Shown here: positions 43,224 to 52,494 of the stretch, in pieces | Layout of the letters: each line of letters opens with the position of its first letter | Numbering within the stretch: position 1 is the stretch's first letter | Origin: JASHSH01 sp036490215 | GTDB taxonomy: Bacteria > Pseudomonadota > Alphaproteobacteria > Rhodospirillales > Magnetospirillaceae | Length of the DNA stretch: 64,000 bases | Direction of reading: 5' to 3' | NCBI GenBank assembly: GCA_036490215.1 | Contig: DASXEH010000093.1 | Span: 62,001 to 126,000 of the forward strand | Program-made: the position numbers and the translations under genes | The notes under the pieces: generated by a model | Database searches by the model: none | Seen by the model: the letters and a program-made list of their open reading frames with translations, nothing else | Told to the model about the DNA's origin: nothing

Positions 43224-44186
43224 ATGAGCACCCGCATGTGCATGATTTTAGGCGCGGTCTTTCTTGGCGTCACGACAATTGAGGCGCTAGCACCACGCGC
43301 CGCCTTCGCCGAGGGCAAGGTTGGTTCTGATTCCGACATCCTCGGTCTTCGCCTGTCGATGTCGCCGGACGAGATCAGGCAGTACTTCACGGACAAGCTT
43401 GGCGTCGCCAAGGTGTTCGAGATGAAGGGCGGCATCGCGACCGACACCTACAAGGCGCCGGTCGAGACCTTCGCGCTCATCGCGCAAACCGTCAGCAGCG
43501 AGGCGCACGACGCCAACCAGAAGGCGGCGGATGCCGTCAACGCGTCCTCTGCCGCACATAAGGAAATGGGCGATAACTCGCCCATCGTGAGCAAGATCGG
43601 TGACTTCGGCTTTAACAAGATCAAGGTCGCGTTCTTCCCGAAGGAAGCGGGCGTGACCGCGATCTTGAGGCAGCAGGTCTATACCGAGAAAGAGCGTCCG
43701 ACGATGCAAACGACCATCGCATCGCTCAAGGAAAAATACGGCATGCCCGAGACATCGACCCCTAAGCAGCTCCCAGGATTCCCGGTCCAGTTCATTTGGA
43801 CTTCGCATGCGGGGTTGAGCAAAAAGGGCCACCTTTGGGATTTCTGCCTGAACACCACCAACGCGTATTTCGGCGGCATCGACACCATGGACAACTATGC
43901 GAACTTCGATGATCGCGGCAACGCGAGCGGAATTGTTCAGAACTTCGTCAACACCGCCGATCACGACACGAAGCTCTTCCACCTGACCGAGTGCGGCGTC
44001 GTCCTCATCATCACTCTCCGGCCCAACAACGCGGGCGAGTATCTCGTCCAGTTGGATGAAACGCTGATCGATATCTCGAAAGGCCAGATGGCGATCAATG
44101 CCTATGCTGCCGATTTTTGGGCGAATGCCAAAAAGGCGAAGAACGGGCAGATGTCGAAGGACGTCCAGCGCAAGCCCAACCTCTGA
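43224..44186 (+). CDS. Secreted hypothetical protein, first of two paralogues
   Basis: A 320-residue product with a signal peptide (MSTRMCMILGAVFLGVTTIEALAPRAAFA, cut before EGK). The mature protein begins with SDILGLRLSMSPDEIRQYF, a phrase shared in altered form with the next gene. Two cysteines (in FCLN and TECGV) may be bonded. The family is unknown to me. GGAGAGAAACC precedes the ATG, exactly as in the paralogue, so leader and signal region were duplicated together. Confidence 0.65.
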   Translation: MSTRMCMILGAVFLGVTTIEALAPRAAFAEGKVGSDSDILGLRLSMSPDEIRQYFTDKLGVAKVFEMKGGIATDTYKAPVETFALIAQTVSSEAHDANQKAADAVNASSAAHKEMGDNSPIVSKIGDFGFNKIKVAFFPKEAGVTAILRQQVYTEKERPTMQTTIASLKEKYGMPETSTPKQLPGFPVQFIWTSHAGLSKKGHLWDFCLNTTNAYFGGIDTMDNYANFDDRGNASGIVQNFVNTADHDTKLFHLTECGVVLIITLRPNNAGEYLVQLDETLIDISKGQMAINAYAADFWANAKKAKNGQMSKDVQRKPNL

Positions 44187-44274
44187 TCGGGAGCCGCCGC
44201 CCTTCCTTTAGCGGGGCAGGCGCGGCCCATATCCCGTCCAGCAGACACCCAACGATGAAACGCGGAGAGAAACC

Positions 44275-45105
44275 ATGAACGCGCGCATAGGCATGATTTC
44301 AGGAGCGGTCTTTCTTGGCATCGCGGCAATTGAGGCGCTAGCGCCAAGCGCGGCGGTCGCCGCCGACAAGATCGACGACGCCGATATTGTCGGCTTCAAG
44401 CTATCGATGACACAGGATCAGATTCGCCAGTACATAGCGACCCACATGCGGAGATCGCTACCATTCGATATCGATATCGATTTCGGCCAGAGCGGCTATG
44501 ACCAGAAGAACAAGCTCGGCGTGGCGTTCGAGATCACCGACGCGCCGAGCGCAGAGACGCCAAAGCCCCCTTATGACTATGTCGCCATCGCCTACAATCC
44601 AAACGGCGACCAGCACGACATTTTCTCGATCATGCGCACCGTGCACTACGACCCGAGCATGAACATGACGCTCAATTCGATCGTCAGTTCGCTCAGGGAA
44701 AAATACGGGCAGGAGGATTCGTCACTGCAAGGCGTGAACAATTTCTTTTGGGGCGCGGACACGGGGCCAAGGGGAGAGTGCCACCGTTCGGCGGTCGCCT
44801 ATGAAGATGGGTTGCTGCGCCGGCAATATGCGGCCCCGCAAAATCTCTTCCTCACTTTCATGGGATCGATGAAAGGCGGCCCGACCAAGCCGCAATGGGC
44901 GTCGAAGCCGAGCCACTGCGGCACCGTGCTCTTTGCCCAAATCATCAGTGTTAATGGCTATGTGAACGACTTCACCATAAAACTCATCAATATCGGCCGT
45001 ATGGAATCCGAGTTGATCCGCTTCTATGCGGATTACGCGGCGCATGCCGACAAGGCAGCGTCGGACAAGATGAACACCGACTCCAAAACCAAGCCGAAGC
45101 TGTGA
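44275..45105 (+). CDS. Secreted hypothetical protein, second of two paralogues
   Basis: A 276-residue product with a near-identical signal peptide region (GMISGAVFLGIAAIEALAPSAAVA) and the matching start of the mature domain, DADIVGFKLSMTQDQIRQYI. Later parts align only loosely with the first copy, including the LREKYG and CGTVLF regions. The ribosome site GGAGAGAAACC is shared with the paralogue. The lipoprotein gene follows 11 bases on. Function unknown; the trio is likely an operon for envelope proteins. Confidence 0.65.
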   Translation: MNARIGMISGAVFLGIAAIEALAPSAAVAADKIDDADIVGFKLSMTQDQIRQYIATHMRRSLPFDIDIDFGQSGYDQKNKLGVAFEITDAPSAETPKPPYDYVAIAYNPNGDQHDIFSIMRTVHYDPSMNMTLNSIVSSLREKYGQEDSSLQGVNNFFWGADTGPRGECHRSAVAYEDGLLRRQYAAPQNLFLTFMGSMKGGPTKPQWASKPSHCGTVLFAQIISVNGYVNDFTIKLINIGRMESELIRFYADYAAHADKAASDKMNTDSKTKPKL

Positions 45106-45116
45106 GGAGGATTGCT

Positions 45117-45632
45117 ATGAATGCCTCCGCGCGGCGTTTGGCACTTGGCGCTCTCGTTGTTGCGTGCCTCGCCCTTCAAGGGTGCGGCACGGGTCTAGGC
45201 CCGGCGTTGGAACCGCGCTTCACTTCGACTAGCGGCAATCCAATCGTCCAGTCCTGTGTCGCCCCCGGCCAAATCCAGCGGCTTGTCTTTCAAACGGCCA
45301 AGGGCGACATCTACCAAGTCGATGTCGCCGACGACCACACCGCCCTCATCAAGGCGACTGTGGTGGCGCGGACGGTCCATGTCCGCGCAGTCCTCAATAC
45401 CGAGTCCCAATACGCGATCAATGTGGCGACCGGCGAGCGCGGCGGCCTGAGGATCGAAATGATAGCCCCCGCCAATTCCGGCGCTGGCACCCCCTCATAT
45501 GACGAGCTTATGAGCAGGGACTTTGAATTCGCGAACGCCGGGAATGAGGCGCTCGACGAATTCTATTTCGATAGGCAGAACCTTCAGACGCACCTTTGTC
45601 CGGAGTCGATTTGGGGGGAATTGGCGTTCTAG
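45117..45632 (+). CDS. Putative lipoprotein
   Basis: A 171-residue product with a lipoprotein signal peptide: basic start, hydrophobic LALGALVVACLA and lipobox LQGC at about residues 20-23. The mature part is beta-rich with one or two further cysteines. ATG 45117 has GAGGAGG upstream; the frame is open 15 bases further. It follows the two secreted paralogues and probably belongs with them. Confidence 0.65.
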   Translation: MNASARRLALGALVVACLALQGCGTGLGPALEPRFTSTSGNPIVQSCVAPGQIQRLVFQTAKGDIYQVDVADDHTALIKATVVARTVHVRAVLNTESQYAINVATGERGGLRIEMIAPANSGAGTPSYDELMSRDFEFANAGNEALDEFYFDRQNLQTHLCPESIWGELAF

Positions 45633-45702
45633 GGGTTTTTGGAGGTACTAGGACATACGGAACGTCCTTCGCGGCATGTGCATCTGTTGTTAGAATGTCC
45701 CT

Positions 45703-46767
45703 ATGCGGAGAACCAGGGGCATTCAATCGCCACGTAGGCCACATGAAGAGCTTCCGCTCGCCAAGTCAAAGAACAGACCGGCGGGTACAGCCCCCAATGC
45801 GAATCCTCTTCGCCGGTACCCACGAGAAAATGCTCAAGAAGGCGATGCCAAGCCTATCTCTCGCAAAAAGGCTGATGAGATCATAAGGAAGCTTGGCAAT
45901 CGTATCGTTTCCATGAACGAGGTTCCCGAAACGAAGCCCAGTCTCCGTACTCTACGGCAGGATTCGAAGTCGTCACGCGCCGTGGCCCAGAGGGCGATAA
46001 CGGAACAAGCCGCCATAGATCGCGTCAAGAAAGCAATTGAAGTCCTCGATAGAGCACGAAAGACATTCGAAGAAGCTCTTCAATCCCAACGTATGGATAA
46101 AGAGCTAGAAGCCATTTTCTTCGGAATTAAGGACGTTCAGTTGCAGGGCGGCGCTTCTCAGGGAGAATGGAGTTGGTCCGATCAAGTTATGGATATTCTA
46201 CAAAGAGGGGAAATTAACCAAAACCCGACTGAACTGGATGAGGCTGAAAGAGAATTAATACTATCAAGGCGTAGACTTTTGCTTGTTCAATCTGTAGGTA
46301 AATTGTTGCCTGAGAGTTACGAGAAGGGGGTGGTTTTTATTCCGGAAGAAAAAAGAGAACAAGGATTCAAGTCCGCCAAAAGCCGTTCATTAATTAGTGC
46401 ACTTTTCGACGCCGAAGAAGTTCCTCAATCAGAGCGGGACGAATTAATGGTTGATCTTCGCGTAATGATGGCTCGCGCGACACGCCCGAAGTGGCGCGGT
46501 CGTTTAGAGCGAGGTGGAGAACTCGCCACCCTGAGCGCGCCGCTGTTTTTAAAGAAGGTTCATGCAGCTGAAATCGGGCCGGACAATTCAGTCAGTACGG
46601 AAATTATTCGTGCGATTGATCCCGATTTGATGAAGGCCGTTGAGGTCTATTTGTCGCAGAGGCGGGCACGCAATGCTGACTTTGGCGACGCCGAAGGATT
46701 GCGGCTGGTGTTGGAACGACCGAAACCAGAGCTTCGGGCCGCGCGCAAAAAACGTGAACCTTATTAG
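45703..46767 (+). CDS. Hypothetical cytoplasmic protein
   Basis: A 354-residue, charged and largely helical product with no signal peptide or membrane segment. It contains a coiled-coil-prone stretch (VKKAIEVLDRARKTFEEALQSQRMDKELEAIF, in parts). Codon use is AT-leaning, unlike the genes on either side. No strong ribosome site marks ATG 45703, so the start may lie later, for example at the methionine of MNEVPETKPS. Family not recognised. Confidence 0.55.
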   Translation: MRRTRGIQSPRRPHEELPLAKSKNRPAGTAPNANPLRRYPRENAQEGDAKPISRKKADEIIRKLGNRIVSMNEVPETKPSLRTLRQDSKSSRAVAQRAITEQAAIDRVKKAIEVLDRARKTFEEALQSQRMDKELEAIFFGIKDVQLQGGASQGEWSWSDQVMDILQRGEINQNPTELDEAERELILSRRRLLLVQSVGKLLPESYEKGVVFIPEEKREQGFKSAKSRSLISALFDAEEVPQSERDELMVDLRVMMARATRPKWRGRLERGGELATLSAPLFLKKVHAAEIGPDNSVSTEIIRAIDPDLMKAVEVYLSQRRARNADFGDAEGLRLVLERPKPELRAARKKREPY

Positions 46768-46886
46768 TAAGATACCTAGATGGGAATACATAATCCTTGA
46801 CAGGAATTTGTTGATCTGCTGCGATCCGAGCCCGAACGATGCCGCCTCGCTTTCGAGGCGGACGTTTCTCGCCTCGGAGAGCCGCC

Positions 46887-47225
46887 ATGTGTCGTGTCTC
46901 CAAGCCCGATCTTGTTCTGGCGACCGGCCCCCGCGAGTCTGAGTCGACAGACCACCAACCATTCATACAAACGATTGAGGTTTACACGGATGGCGAGCGG
47001 CCCGCCTGCGCTCGGGCACTCGTCTATGAAATCGCACCCGGCTACCTAGCCGTCGCGCCCAACTATCTCCGAGAGACTGCGGGTCCGGATATCGAATGGG
47101 ACTGGCCTGCCTGCGGCATGCCAATCAGCTTCTCCAAGCCAATCACCAACCTAGAGGAAGCGCGACGCTTGCTCATCGCGTGGGCGAGCTACGCGGTCGC
47201 AACGCATGCGGAGGTGCTGCGATGA
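46887..47225 (+). CDS. Hypothetical protein upstream of the coupling-protein operon
   Basis: A 112-residue product without hydrophobic segments: IEVYTDGERPACARALVYEIAPGYLAVAPNYLRE is its most ordered part. GGAG lies nine bases before ATG 46887. The stop overlaps the next ATG, so it begins a three-gene unit with the membrane protein and the coupling protein. Family unknown. Confidence 0.55.
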   Translation: MCRVSKPDLVLATGPRESESTDHQPFIQTIEVYTDGERPACARALVYEIAPGYLAVAPNYLRETAGPDIEWDWPACGMPISFSKPITNLEEARRLLIAWASYAVATHAEVLR

Positions 47226-47914
47226 GCGAAGGCTTCAATATCGAAACCCCTCTCGATCCTACGCCGCAAGAGTTGCTCAGGATTTTCCAGAGCGTCAAAG
47301 CGCGCAAGCCCGCTCATCGGGCGCAACTGGCGCTCGACCACAAATTTTCATACAAACTGCGGCTTGAGATGCGCGCCTACGCTCGGGTGATCGACCTCGA
47401 ATGGACCGATCACAACGACGAGGAACGCCCGTTCAATCTCCTTGAGCGGGCGTCGCTGCCATGGCGGCGGCTTCGTATCCGCGTCCGTCACAAGCTGCCG
47501 TCGCCTATATGGAAGTGGATCAAGCGTCGCAAATGGACGCTCGCCAAGCTCGCTGTTCTTCTGACGCTCTTCCTCTTGGCCTTCGGCCTGAACTCGCCGG
47601 TCATAATATCTTTGTTCGTCGCCCTAGCGCTGGGTAACGCCACCGCCTTCGTGATTGAGCACTATCAAGTTGTTTCCGGCATTCTATTCTCGCTCGGCAC
47701 TCTCGGCTGGATATTCGAGCGCATGTGGGCGGCAGGATGGCTCGATGAAGTGCCCTCATCGGCAAATCAAGAAATCATCCCTCCAAATCAGCTACGCGCC
47801 TATCAGCGCAAGACCGGGCAGGTCTATGGTGACGCGCGCCCAGCCGATGACTGGGAAGTCGATGAACGGCTGCGTGTCCGCAACGGCGGATTCCAGCAGA
47901 TGTTCGAGGAGTGA
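47222..47914 (+). CDS. Small membrane protein preceding the coupling protein
   Basis: A 230-residue product: a soluble, basic N-terminal part (1-105), two to three membrane helices (about 107-123, 126-146 and 150-167), and a soluble C-terminal tail with GQVYGDARPADDWEVDERLRV. It overlaps the previous gene by four bases, and the coupling protein starts five bases after its stop. Since that coupling protein lacks its usual membrane helices, this protein may provide the anchor (inference). Confidence 0.65.
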   Translation: MSEGFNIETPLDPTPQELLRIFQSVKARKPAHRAQLALDHKFSYKLRLEMRAYARVIDLEWTDHNDEERPFNLLERASLPWRRLRIRVRHKLPSPIWKWIKRRKWTLAKLAVLLTLFLLAFGLNSPVIISLFVALALGNATAFVIEHYQVVSGILFSLGTLGWIFERMWAAGWLDEVPSSANQEIIPPNQLRAYQRKTGQVYGDARPADDWEVDERLRVRNGGFQQMFEE

Positions 47915-47918
47915 GGCG

Positions 47919-49421
47919 ATGTCGGGCACGATGACGCTCTACGGAAGAGCGCCCGCAGGTCTGCGCAATCTCGGCTCGGACGCGGACGACGCGATCACTC
48001 TTGGCCGCCTCGTTCACAGAGACGGCAGCATCGGCCACAGAATCCGCATAGGCGAAGCGCTTCCGACGCTGGTCATCGGACCCAACGGAAGCGGCAAAGG
48101 CACGCGCTTTCTTATGCCGAACCTTCTGCAAAACAACGGGGCCTCCCTTGTGGTCGTTGATCCCAAGGGGGAACTGACGGCGGTGAGCGCGCCATTCCGC
48201 CGACAATTCAGCCGCGTTGTCGTCCTCAATCCGTTCAATGTGCTGGTCGATATCCCCGGCTATGAGGATATGAAAAGCGAGGGCTACAACCCGTTCATCG
48301 ACTTTGATCCGGCATCGCCTTCGTTCAATGTCAAAACATCACTCTTGGCAGAGGCTATCGTGCCGATCACGGGCAGGGAGCGGGAGCCGCACTGGGATGA
48401 GTCGGCGCGCTCCATGGTGTCTGCTTTCGCGATGTACACCGTCCTGGAAGCGCAACGCCTCGGCATGACGCCGACCATCGAGCGGATGCGCGAACTGATA
48501 TGCGAAGCGAGCTTCGCCCCATCGGAGGCGAACAATTTCGAGGGCGTCGGCATTCCTAAGCGCGCCCTCGAAATGATGAAGAGCGGCATTCCCGGCCTCG
48601 CCAACAAGGCGTCGCAATTCTCGGACTGGAACAGGGAGATTCAGTCGATAGCTTCGACGGCGAGGCGGCACACAGAGTCTTTCGACGATCCCGAGATTGC
48701 TGCCGATCTCGCCAAAGGTACTTTCGATTTTCACGACCTCAAGCGCGAGCCGACGACCGTCTATCTGATCCTGCCGCCCGAGATGATGGAGCGCCATGCC
48801 AAGTGGCTTCGGCTCATTCTGACTTCGGCGATCCATAGCTGTCTGCGCGCGCGCCGCCCAGGCGAGCCAAAGGTCATCTTCCTTATCGATGAATTCCACG
48901 CGCTCGGTCGCCTGGACCTTATAACGAACGTCTGGGCGCTGACGCGCGGTTATGGGGTTCAGATCGTGCCGGTGTTGCAGGATTTGAATCAGCTCAAAAG
49001 ACTCTATCCCGATATGTGGGAGACCTTCATCGGCATGGCCGGTGCAGTCGTGTCGTTCGCGCCGAACGACATCACGACCGCCCAATGGATGGAAACCCGC
49101 GCGGGTTTCGCGACGCGGCTGGCCGACACTATGAATGAGAACCTCTCAAGATCGATAACCGACAGTGGCGGCCGATCGAGTGGCGGCAATGGCTCCAGTA
49201 ACACGGGATGGAGCGTGGCCGACACGAGCAGCAAGAACACGAGCAGCGCGCCCGTGAAGGTGCCGCTCATGAGCGCTCATCAGATGTACGGCCTTGAGCC
49301 CGGCTATCTGATGATAGCGCTCAACGGCCTCCAGAACGTCGTACCGGCGTACGCGCCCGCCTACTACCAAATCCACGAGTGCATCGCTCGCGCGCGGGCG
49401 AATCCTTACTACCAGCGTTAA
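47919..49421 (+). CDS. traG: Type IV coupling protein, VirD4/TraG family, without membrane anchor
   Basis: The ATPase that brings the relaxosome to a type IV secretion channel. The 500-residue product has Walker A VIGPNGSGKGT (54-62), DPKGELTA, Walker B VIFLIDEFHALGRLD (near 324) and the LQDLNQLKRLYPD motif. The Ser/Gly/Asn-rich stretch near 410-440 and the C-terminal PYYQR end are typical of TraG. Family members usually have two N-terminal helices and about 600 residues; this one begins almost directly at the ATPase. ATG 47919 follows the membrane gene closely. Confidence 0.88.
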   Translation: MSGTMTLYGRAPAGLRNLGSDADDAITLGRLVHRDGSIGHRIRIGEALPTLVIGPNGSGKGTRFLMPNLLQNNGASLVVVDPKGELTAVSAPFRRQFSRVVVLNPFNVLVDIPGYEDMKSEGYNPFIDFDPASPSFNVKTSLLAEAIVPITGREREPHWDESARSMVSAFAMYTVLEAQRLGMTPTIERMRELICEASFAPSEANNFEGVGIPKRALEMMKSGIPGLANKASQFSDWNREIQSIASTARRHTESFDDPEIAADLAKGTFDFHDLKREPTTVYLILPPEMMERHAKWLRLILTSAIHSCLRARRPGEPKVIFLIDEFHALGRLDLITNVWALTRGYGVQIVPVLQDLNQLKRLYPDMWETFIGMAGAVVSFAPNDITTAQWMETRAGFATRLADTMNENLSRSITDSGGRSSGGNGSSNTGWSVADTSSKNTSSAPVKVPLMSAHQMYGLEPGYLMIALNGLQNVVPAYAPAYYQIHECIARARANPYYQR

Positions 49422-49599
49422 CCATAATCACAAGTGCGACGAATTTTCGGCCAGCCAGAGTTGCACCGCAAACTATCGCAATAGCTGGCAGATCATTTTT
49501 TGGCCTACCGCAGTCGCTTTAACCACTACTTAGCCGTGTGGTGATAAGATGAGCGGAATTAAGCAAATAAAGGGGTCTGCAAGCCAGCGGATGAAATCC

Positions 49600-49690
49600 G
49601 CGCAGCTTCGGTTGAGCCTTCGGCCCACTCCGTCGCGCGGAAATCATCCTGTCTTGCAAAGGGGGCTACGCCCCCGTTTGATCCCCCGTT
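49600..49690 (+). other. Candidate origin of transfer (oriT)
   Basis: CATCCTG at 49645-49651 matches the YATCCTG nick motif used by IncP/VirD2-type relaxases, and it is followed within nine bases by a perfect hairpin GGGGGC TAC GCCCCC (49661-49675). It lies in the 371-base gene-free interval (49422-49792) just upstream of mobC and the relaxase, the expected place. The rest of that interval shows no gene. Nick position inferred. Confidence 0.5.
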
Positions 49691-49792
49691 CGCGCAGAGC
49701 GACACCCAAGACCTTTTCTGCGGAGACGGCAAACACCACCCGGCCATCGGCTTGCCATCAAGCCCATGGACCGGAAAAGGGGCTTGGCAAAC

Positions 49793-50347
49793 ATGACTGA
49801 CGAAGACGGACCGAAGAGGTCTCGCCGTGGCTCCGAGACGCGGAAGAAGTCTATTCCCGTCACGAGCCGCTATGACGCGCAGGAATTCGCGGAGCTGGAG
49901 GAGCGTGCCAGCGAGGCTGGCCTGACGCGCGCCAGCTATCAGCGCGAAAAGAGCCTGACCGCGCCTGTGACCCGCAGTACGCGACGAGCCCCGATCGATC
50001 GCGAACTGCTGGCAAAGACGCAAGGGCAGCTCGGCAAGGTCGGCAGCAATCTCAACCAAATCGCCCGCGCCGCCAATGTCGGGGAAATTCAGCTCGCGGA
50101 AATCCGCGCAGCGGTAGCTGAAGTACGTGCGCTCGTCCGCGTTATTCAGGAGGCATTGGGGCAGCGACCACTATCGGACGGCGGCGACAATGATGGCCGC
50201 GCTAGCGGTTCTCTTCCGCTCAAGCCGAACCGGCCTAACTACGCCGCGCTCCAGCCCGAAGAAGCCGACAATGGACAGCCGAAGCCCAAGCGTCCCGATA
50301 CACCCGTTTGGAGCCTAGACGACGAAGACGGTGGGTGGCGGCCATGA
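49793..50347 (+). CDS. mobC: MobC-like mobilization accessory protein
   Basis: A 184-residue basic protein of the MobC type. A ribbon-helix-helix-like N-terminal region (KKSIPVTSRYDAQEFAELEERASEAGLTRASYQRE, in parts) is followed by the family motif LGKVGSNLNQIARAANVG and a helical end. Such proteins help the relaxase open DNA at oriT. ATG 49793 has AAGGGG upstream. The stop overlaps the relaxase ATG. Confidence 0.82.
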   Translation: MTDEDGPKRSRRGSETRKKSIPVTSRYDAQEFAELEERASEAGLTRASYQREKSLTAPVTRSTRRAPIDRELLAKTQGQLGKVGSNLNQIARAANVGEIQLAEIRAAVAEVRALVRVIQEALGQRPLSDGGDNDGRASGSLPLKPNRPNYAALQPEEADNGQPKPKRPDTPVWSLDDEDGGWRP

Positions 50348-51747
50348 TTATCAAGGGCAACGCCGCCGGCAGCGTGAAGTTCTGGTCGAAGCATCTTTTA
50401 CGCGACGACACCAACAGCCGCGCCGAGGTCGTAGAGATTACCGGCCTCATGGCCGAGGATCTCCCCTCCGCCCTCAAGGAGATGAAGGCCATCGCCGACC
50501 AAAGCCGGTGCCATGGCAAGTTCATGTATCAGGCCAACATCAATCCCCGTGCCGATGAGCACCTAACGCCCGAGCAATGGCGCGAGGCGGTCGATACCCT
50601 CGAAAAGAACCTTGGCCTTGAAGGCCATCAGCGCATCGTGATTGAGCACGAAAAGGAAAGCCGCATTCACCGGCATATCGTTTGGAACCGTGTCGATGTC
50701 GAAACCCTTCGCGTAACTGACATTGGCGGCAACTACTACACCCACCAAAGGACTGCGCGTGAGTTGGAAGAGCGTTTCGGCCTTGAGCACACCCAATCGC
50801 TTCACGGAGAGCGGCGCGAAAACGGTCGCCCTGATCGGCCGCCCGAGCAATGGGAACAGCGCAAGGCTGCCGAGACCCTAATCGACCCAAACTGGCTGAA
50901 GCGCCTTGTCACCGAGTTGTGGGAGGCCAGCAATACCGGCCAGGAATTTAAGGAAGCTCTGGAGAGCAAACATTACATACTCGCCAAAGGCGACCGCCGA
51001 GATTTCTGCATCGTTGACGGATTCGGCGACGTTCACAGTCTCGCCCGACGCATTGAAGGCGTCAGGGCGAAAGACGTGCGTGAACGTATGGCAGACGTTG
51101 ACCGGGAAGCCCTACCAACTGTCGCTGAAGCATCCAAAACTCAGGAAGAAAGACGCGCCGCTGCCGAAGAAACCCTTAGCCTTCGCGAGAAGCCAATAAC
51201 ACCGCAACAAGCCGCGGAGCGAGACGCTGTCCGATCATCTTACGAGGGTGCATCTTCCGAACAGAAATGGAATGATCCCCACTCCCTTGGATATATCAAT
51301 TGGGCGCCTGAAGGAGTGCGGAATGCGTACGCACGCCGCCCTATCAATGAAAATACAGAACACACGCCGCCTGATCCGCCCGAGCCGCATGGGGGTAAGC
51401 GAGAAGCGCTTTATGTCGCTGACGCCTTAACCGGCGCTGCGATGGGATTAGTGGATTTCATCGGAAGCTTGTTCACCCGTAGTCAAAGGGGGCAACCGAC
51501 GACACCCGAGGGCAAGAGCCAGGTGGACCAGATTTTGACCGAACGCCGCGCTGCCGCCGCGCTCGAGAATATCCGCGAGAGCATAGAGCGCGGCGACAAT
51601 CTCCGTCCTTCGGACATCATGCGCCTTACCGACAGCCATCTTGAAAACATCCGGCTTCGCGGCGACGACTATATGCGAGAGCTTGTCGCCGGAATTCAGA
51701 AGAGCCGAGAGCGAGAGTCCGACTGGGGCAGGGATCGGGAACCGTAA
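50344..51747 (+). CDS. mobA: Relaxase / mobilization nuclease
   Basis: Nicks oriT and pilots the strand during transfer. The 467-residue product has a relaxase N-domain (about 1-170) with MIIKGNAAGSVKFWSKHLLRDD, YQANINP and the metal-site region EHEKESRIHRHIVWNRVD (H102, H109, H111). The C-terminal half is charged and poorly conserved. No tyrosine occurs before residue 62, although most relaxases have one near the N-terminus; this fits an alphaproteobacterial subgroup beginning with an HLLR-type phrase. It overlaps mobC as ATGA. Confidence 0.85.
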   Translation: MIIKGNAAGSVKFWSKHLLRDDTNSRAEVVEITGLMAEDLPSALKEMKAIADQSRCHGKFMYQANINPRADEHLTPEQWREAVDTLEKNLGLEGHQRIVIEHEKESRIHRHIVWNRVDVETLRVTDIGGNYYTHQRTARELEERFGLEHTQSLHGERRENGRPDRPPEQWEQRKAAETLIDPNWLKRLVTELWEASNTGQEFKEALESKHYILAKGDRRDFCIVDGFGDVHSLARRIEGVRAKDVRERMADVDREALPTVAEASKTQEERRAAAEETLSLREKPITPQQAAERDAVRSSYEGASSEQKWNDPHSLGYINWAPEGVRNAYARRPINENTEHTPPDPPEPHGGKREALYVADALTGAAMGLVDFIGSLFTRSQRGQPTTPEGKSQVDQILTERRAAAALENIRESIERGDNLRPSDIMRLTDSHLENIRLRGDDYMRELVAGIQKSRERESDWGRDREP

Positions 51748-51923
51748 CGGCTCGCCGTCAGCCTCGCGGTGGCAAGCCAGTAGGAAGGGGCGAGGACGAC
51801 GGGAACTCGCGCCTAAAATTTCCTGTCCGTACCCTCAATACATTGGGCTGGGCTTTCAATGCCGCCGCGCGATCCGCGACGCAACCCGCGATCCGATATC
51901 TCCATCGTCAACTCGCACGCGCG

Positions 51924-52109
51924 ATGTGTAAGCCGAGTCGAGGCTTGTATTCAAAGGCCAACGAGCAAGAGCCTCAACCGAAGCGCCCCCTCTTTCCGTA
52001 CAAGGAAGGGATTAGCGAAGCGCAGTGGTATGATTTCGTCGCCGCCTGTGAAGGCCGCTTGCCGTGGTGGCGATATTTCCAGCTCTGGCACAACGGGTTC
52101 AATCGATGA
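51924..52109 (+). CDS. Possible small hypothetical protein
   Basis: A 61-residue frame ending ...GISEAQWYDFVAACEGRLPWWRYFQLWHNGFNR in several phrases, aromatic-rich and ordered in look. The frame is open further left and ATG 51924 has no ribosome site, so the start is a guess. Its stop precedes the ribosome site of the next gene by a few bases, which favours a real operon member. Confidence 0.35.
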   Translation: MCKPSRGLYSKANEQEPQPKRPLFPYKEGISEAQWYDFVAACEGRLPWWRYFQLWHNGFNR

Positions 52110-52121
52110 AAGGAGGACCGC

Positions 52122-52454
52122 TTGTCTGATTCTGACGAAAGTGACTACCCAATCGATGAAGCGCAGATCGAAGCCATTTTGTCCGGGCTGGAGCGCGACG
52201 GCATCGCATGGTTCACGCTCGTCAGACCCAAGGCCGAAAAACACCTCAAAGAGGTGAAGCGCCGGTTCGAAAAATTATTGGAGTCTGGAACTTTAAAGCC
52301 TTACTCAGAATATGTGATTTTCGATCCGGACCGTCTTCCGGACAAATCCTGGCTTGGGGTGCATGCCCAAACACGGGCCGACCTTTTGGACAGGGGTGTA
52401 CCTGAGGATCAGTTGCCCGCCTTGCCAAGAGGTATCTATCCGAAAGACAAATAG
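52122..52454 (+). CDS. Hypothetical protein with TTG start
   Basis: A 110-residue acidic product (MSDSDESDYPIDEAQIEAIL at the start) with a central basic helix (RPKAEKHLKEVKRRFEKLLES). The start is TTG 52122, supported by AAAGGAGG at a perfect distance. It converges on the minus-strand operon that follows. Family not recognised. Confidence 0.6.
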   Translation: MSDSDESDYPIDEAQIEAILSGLERDGIAWFTLVRPKAEKHLKEVKRRFEKLLESGTLKPYSEYVIFDPDRLPDKSWLGVHAQTRADLLDRGVPEDQLPALPRGIYPKDK

Positions 52455-52494
52455 CCTCTCATCTTGATCTTCGGCTGAGTCAGCCGCGAAAAAC

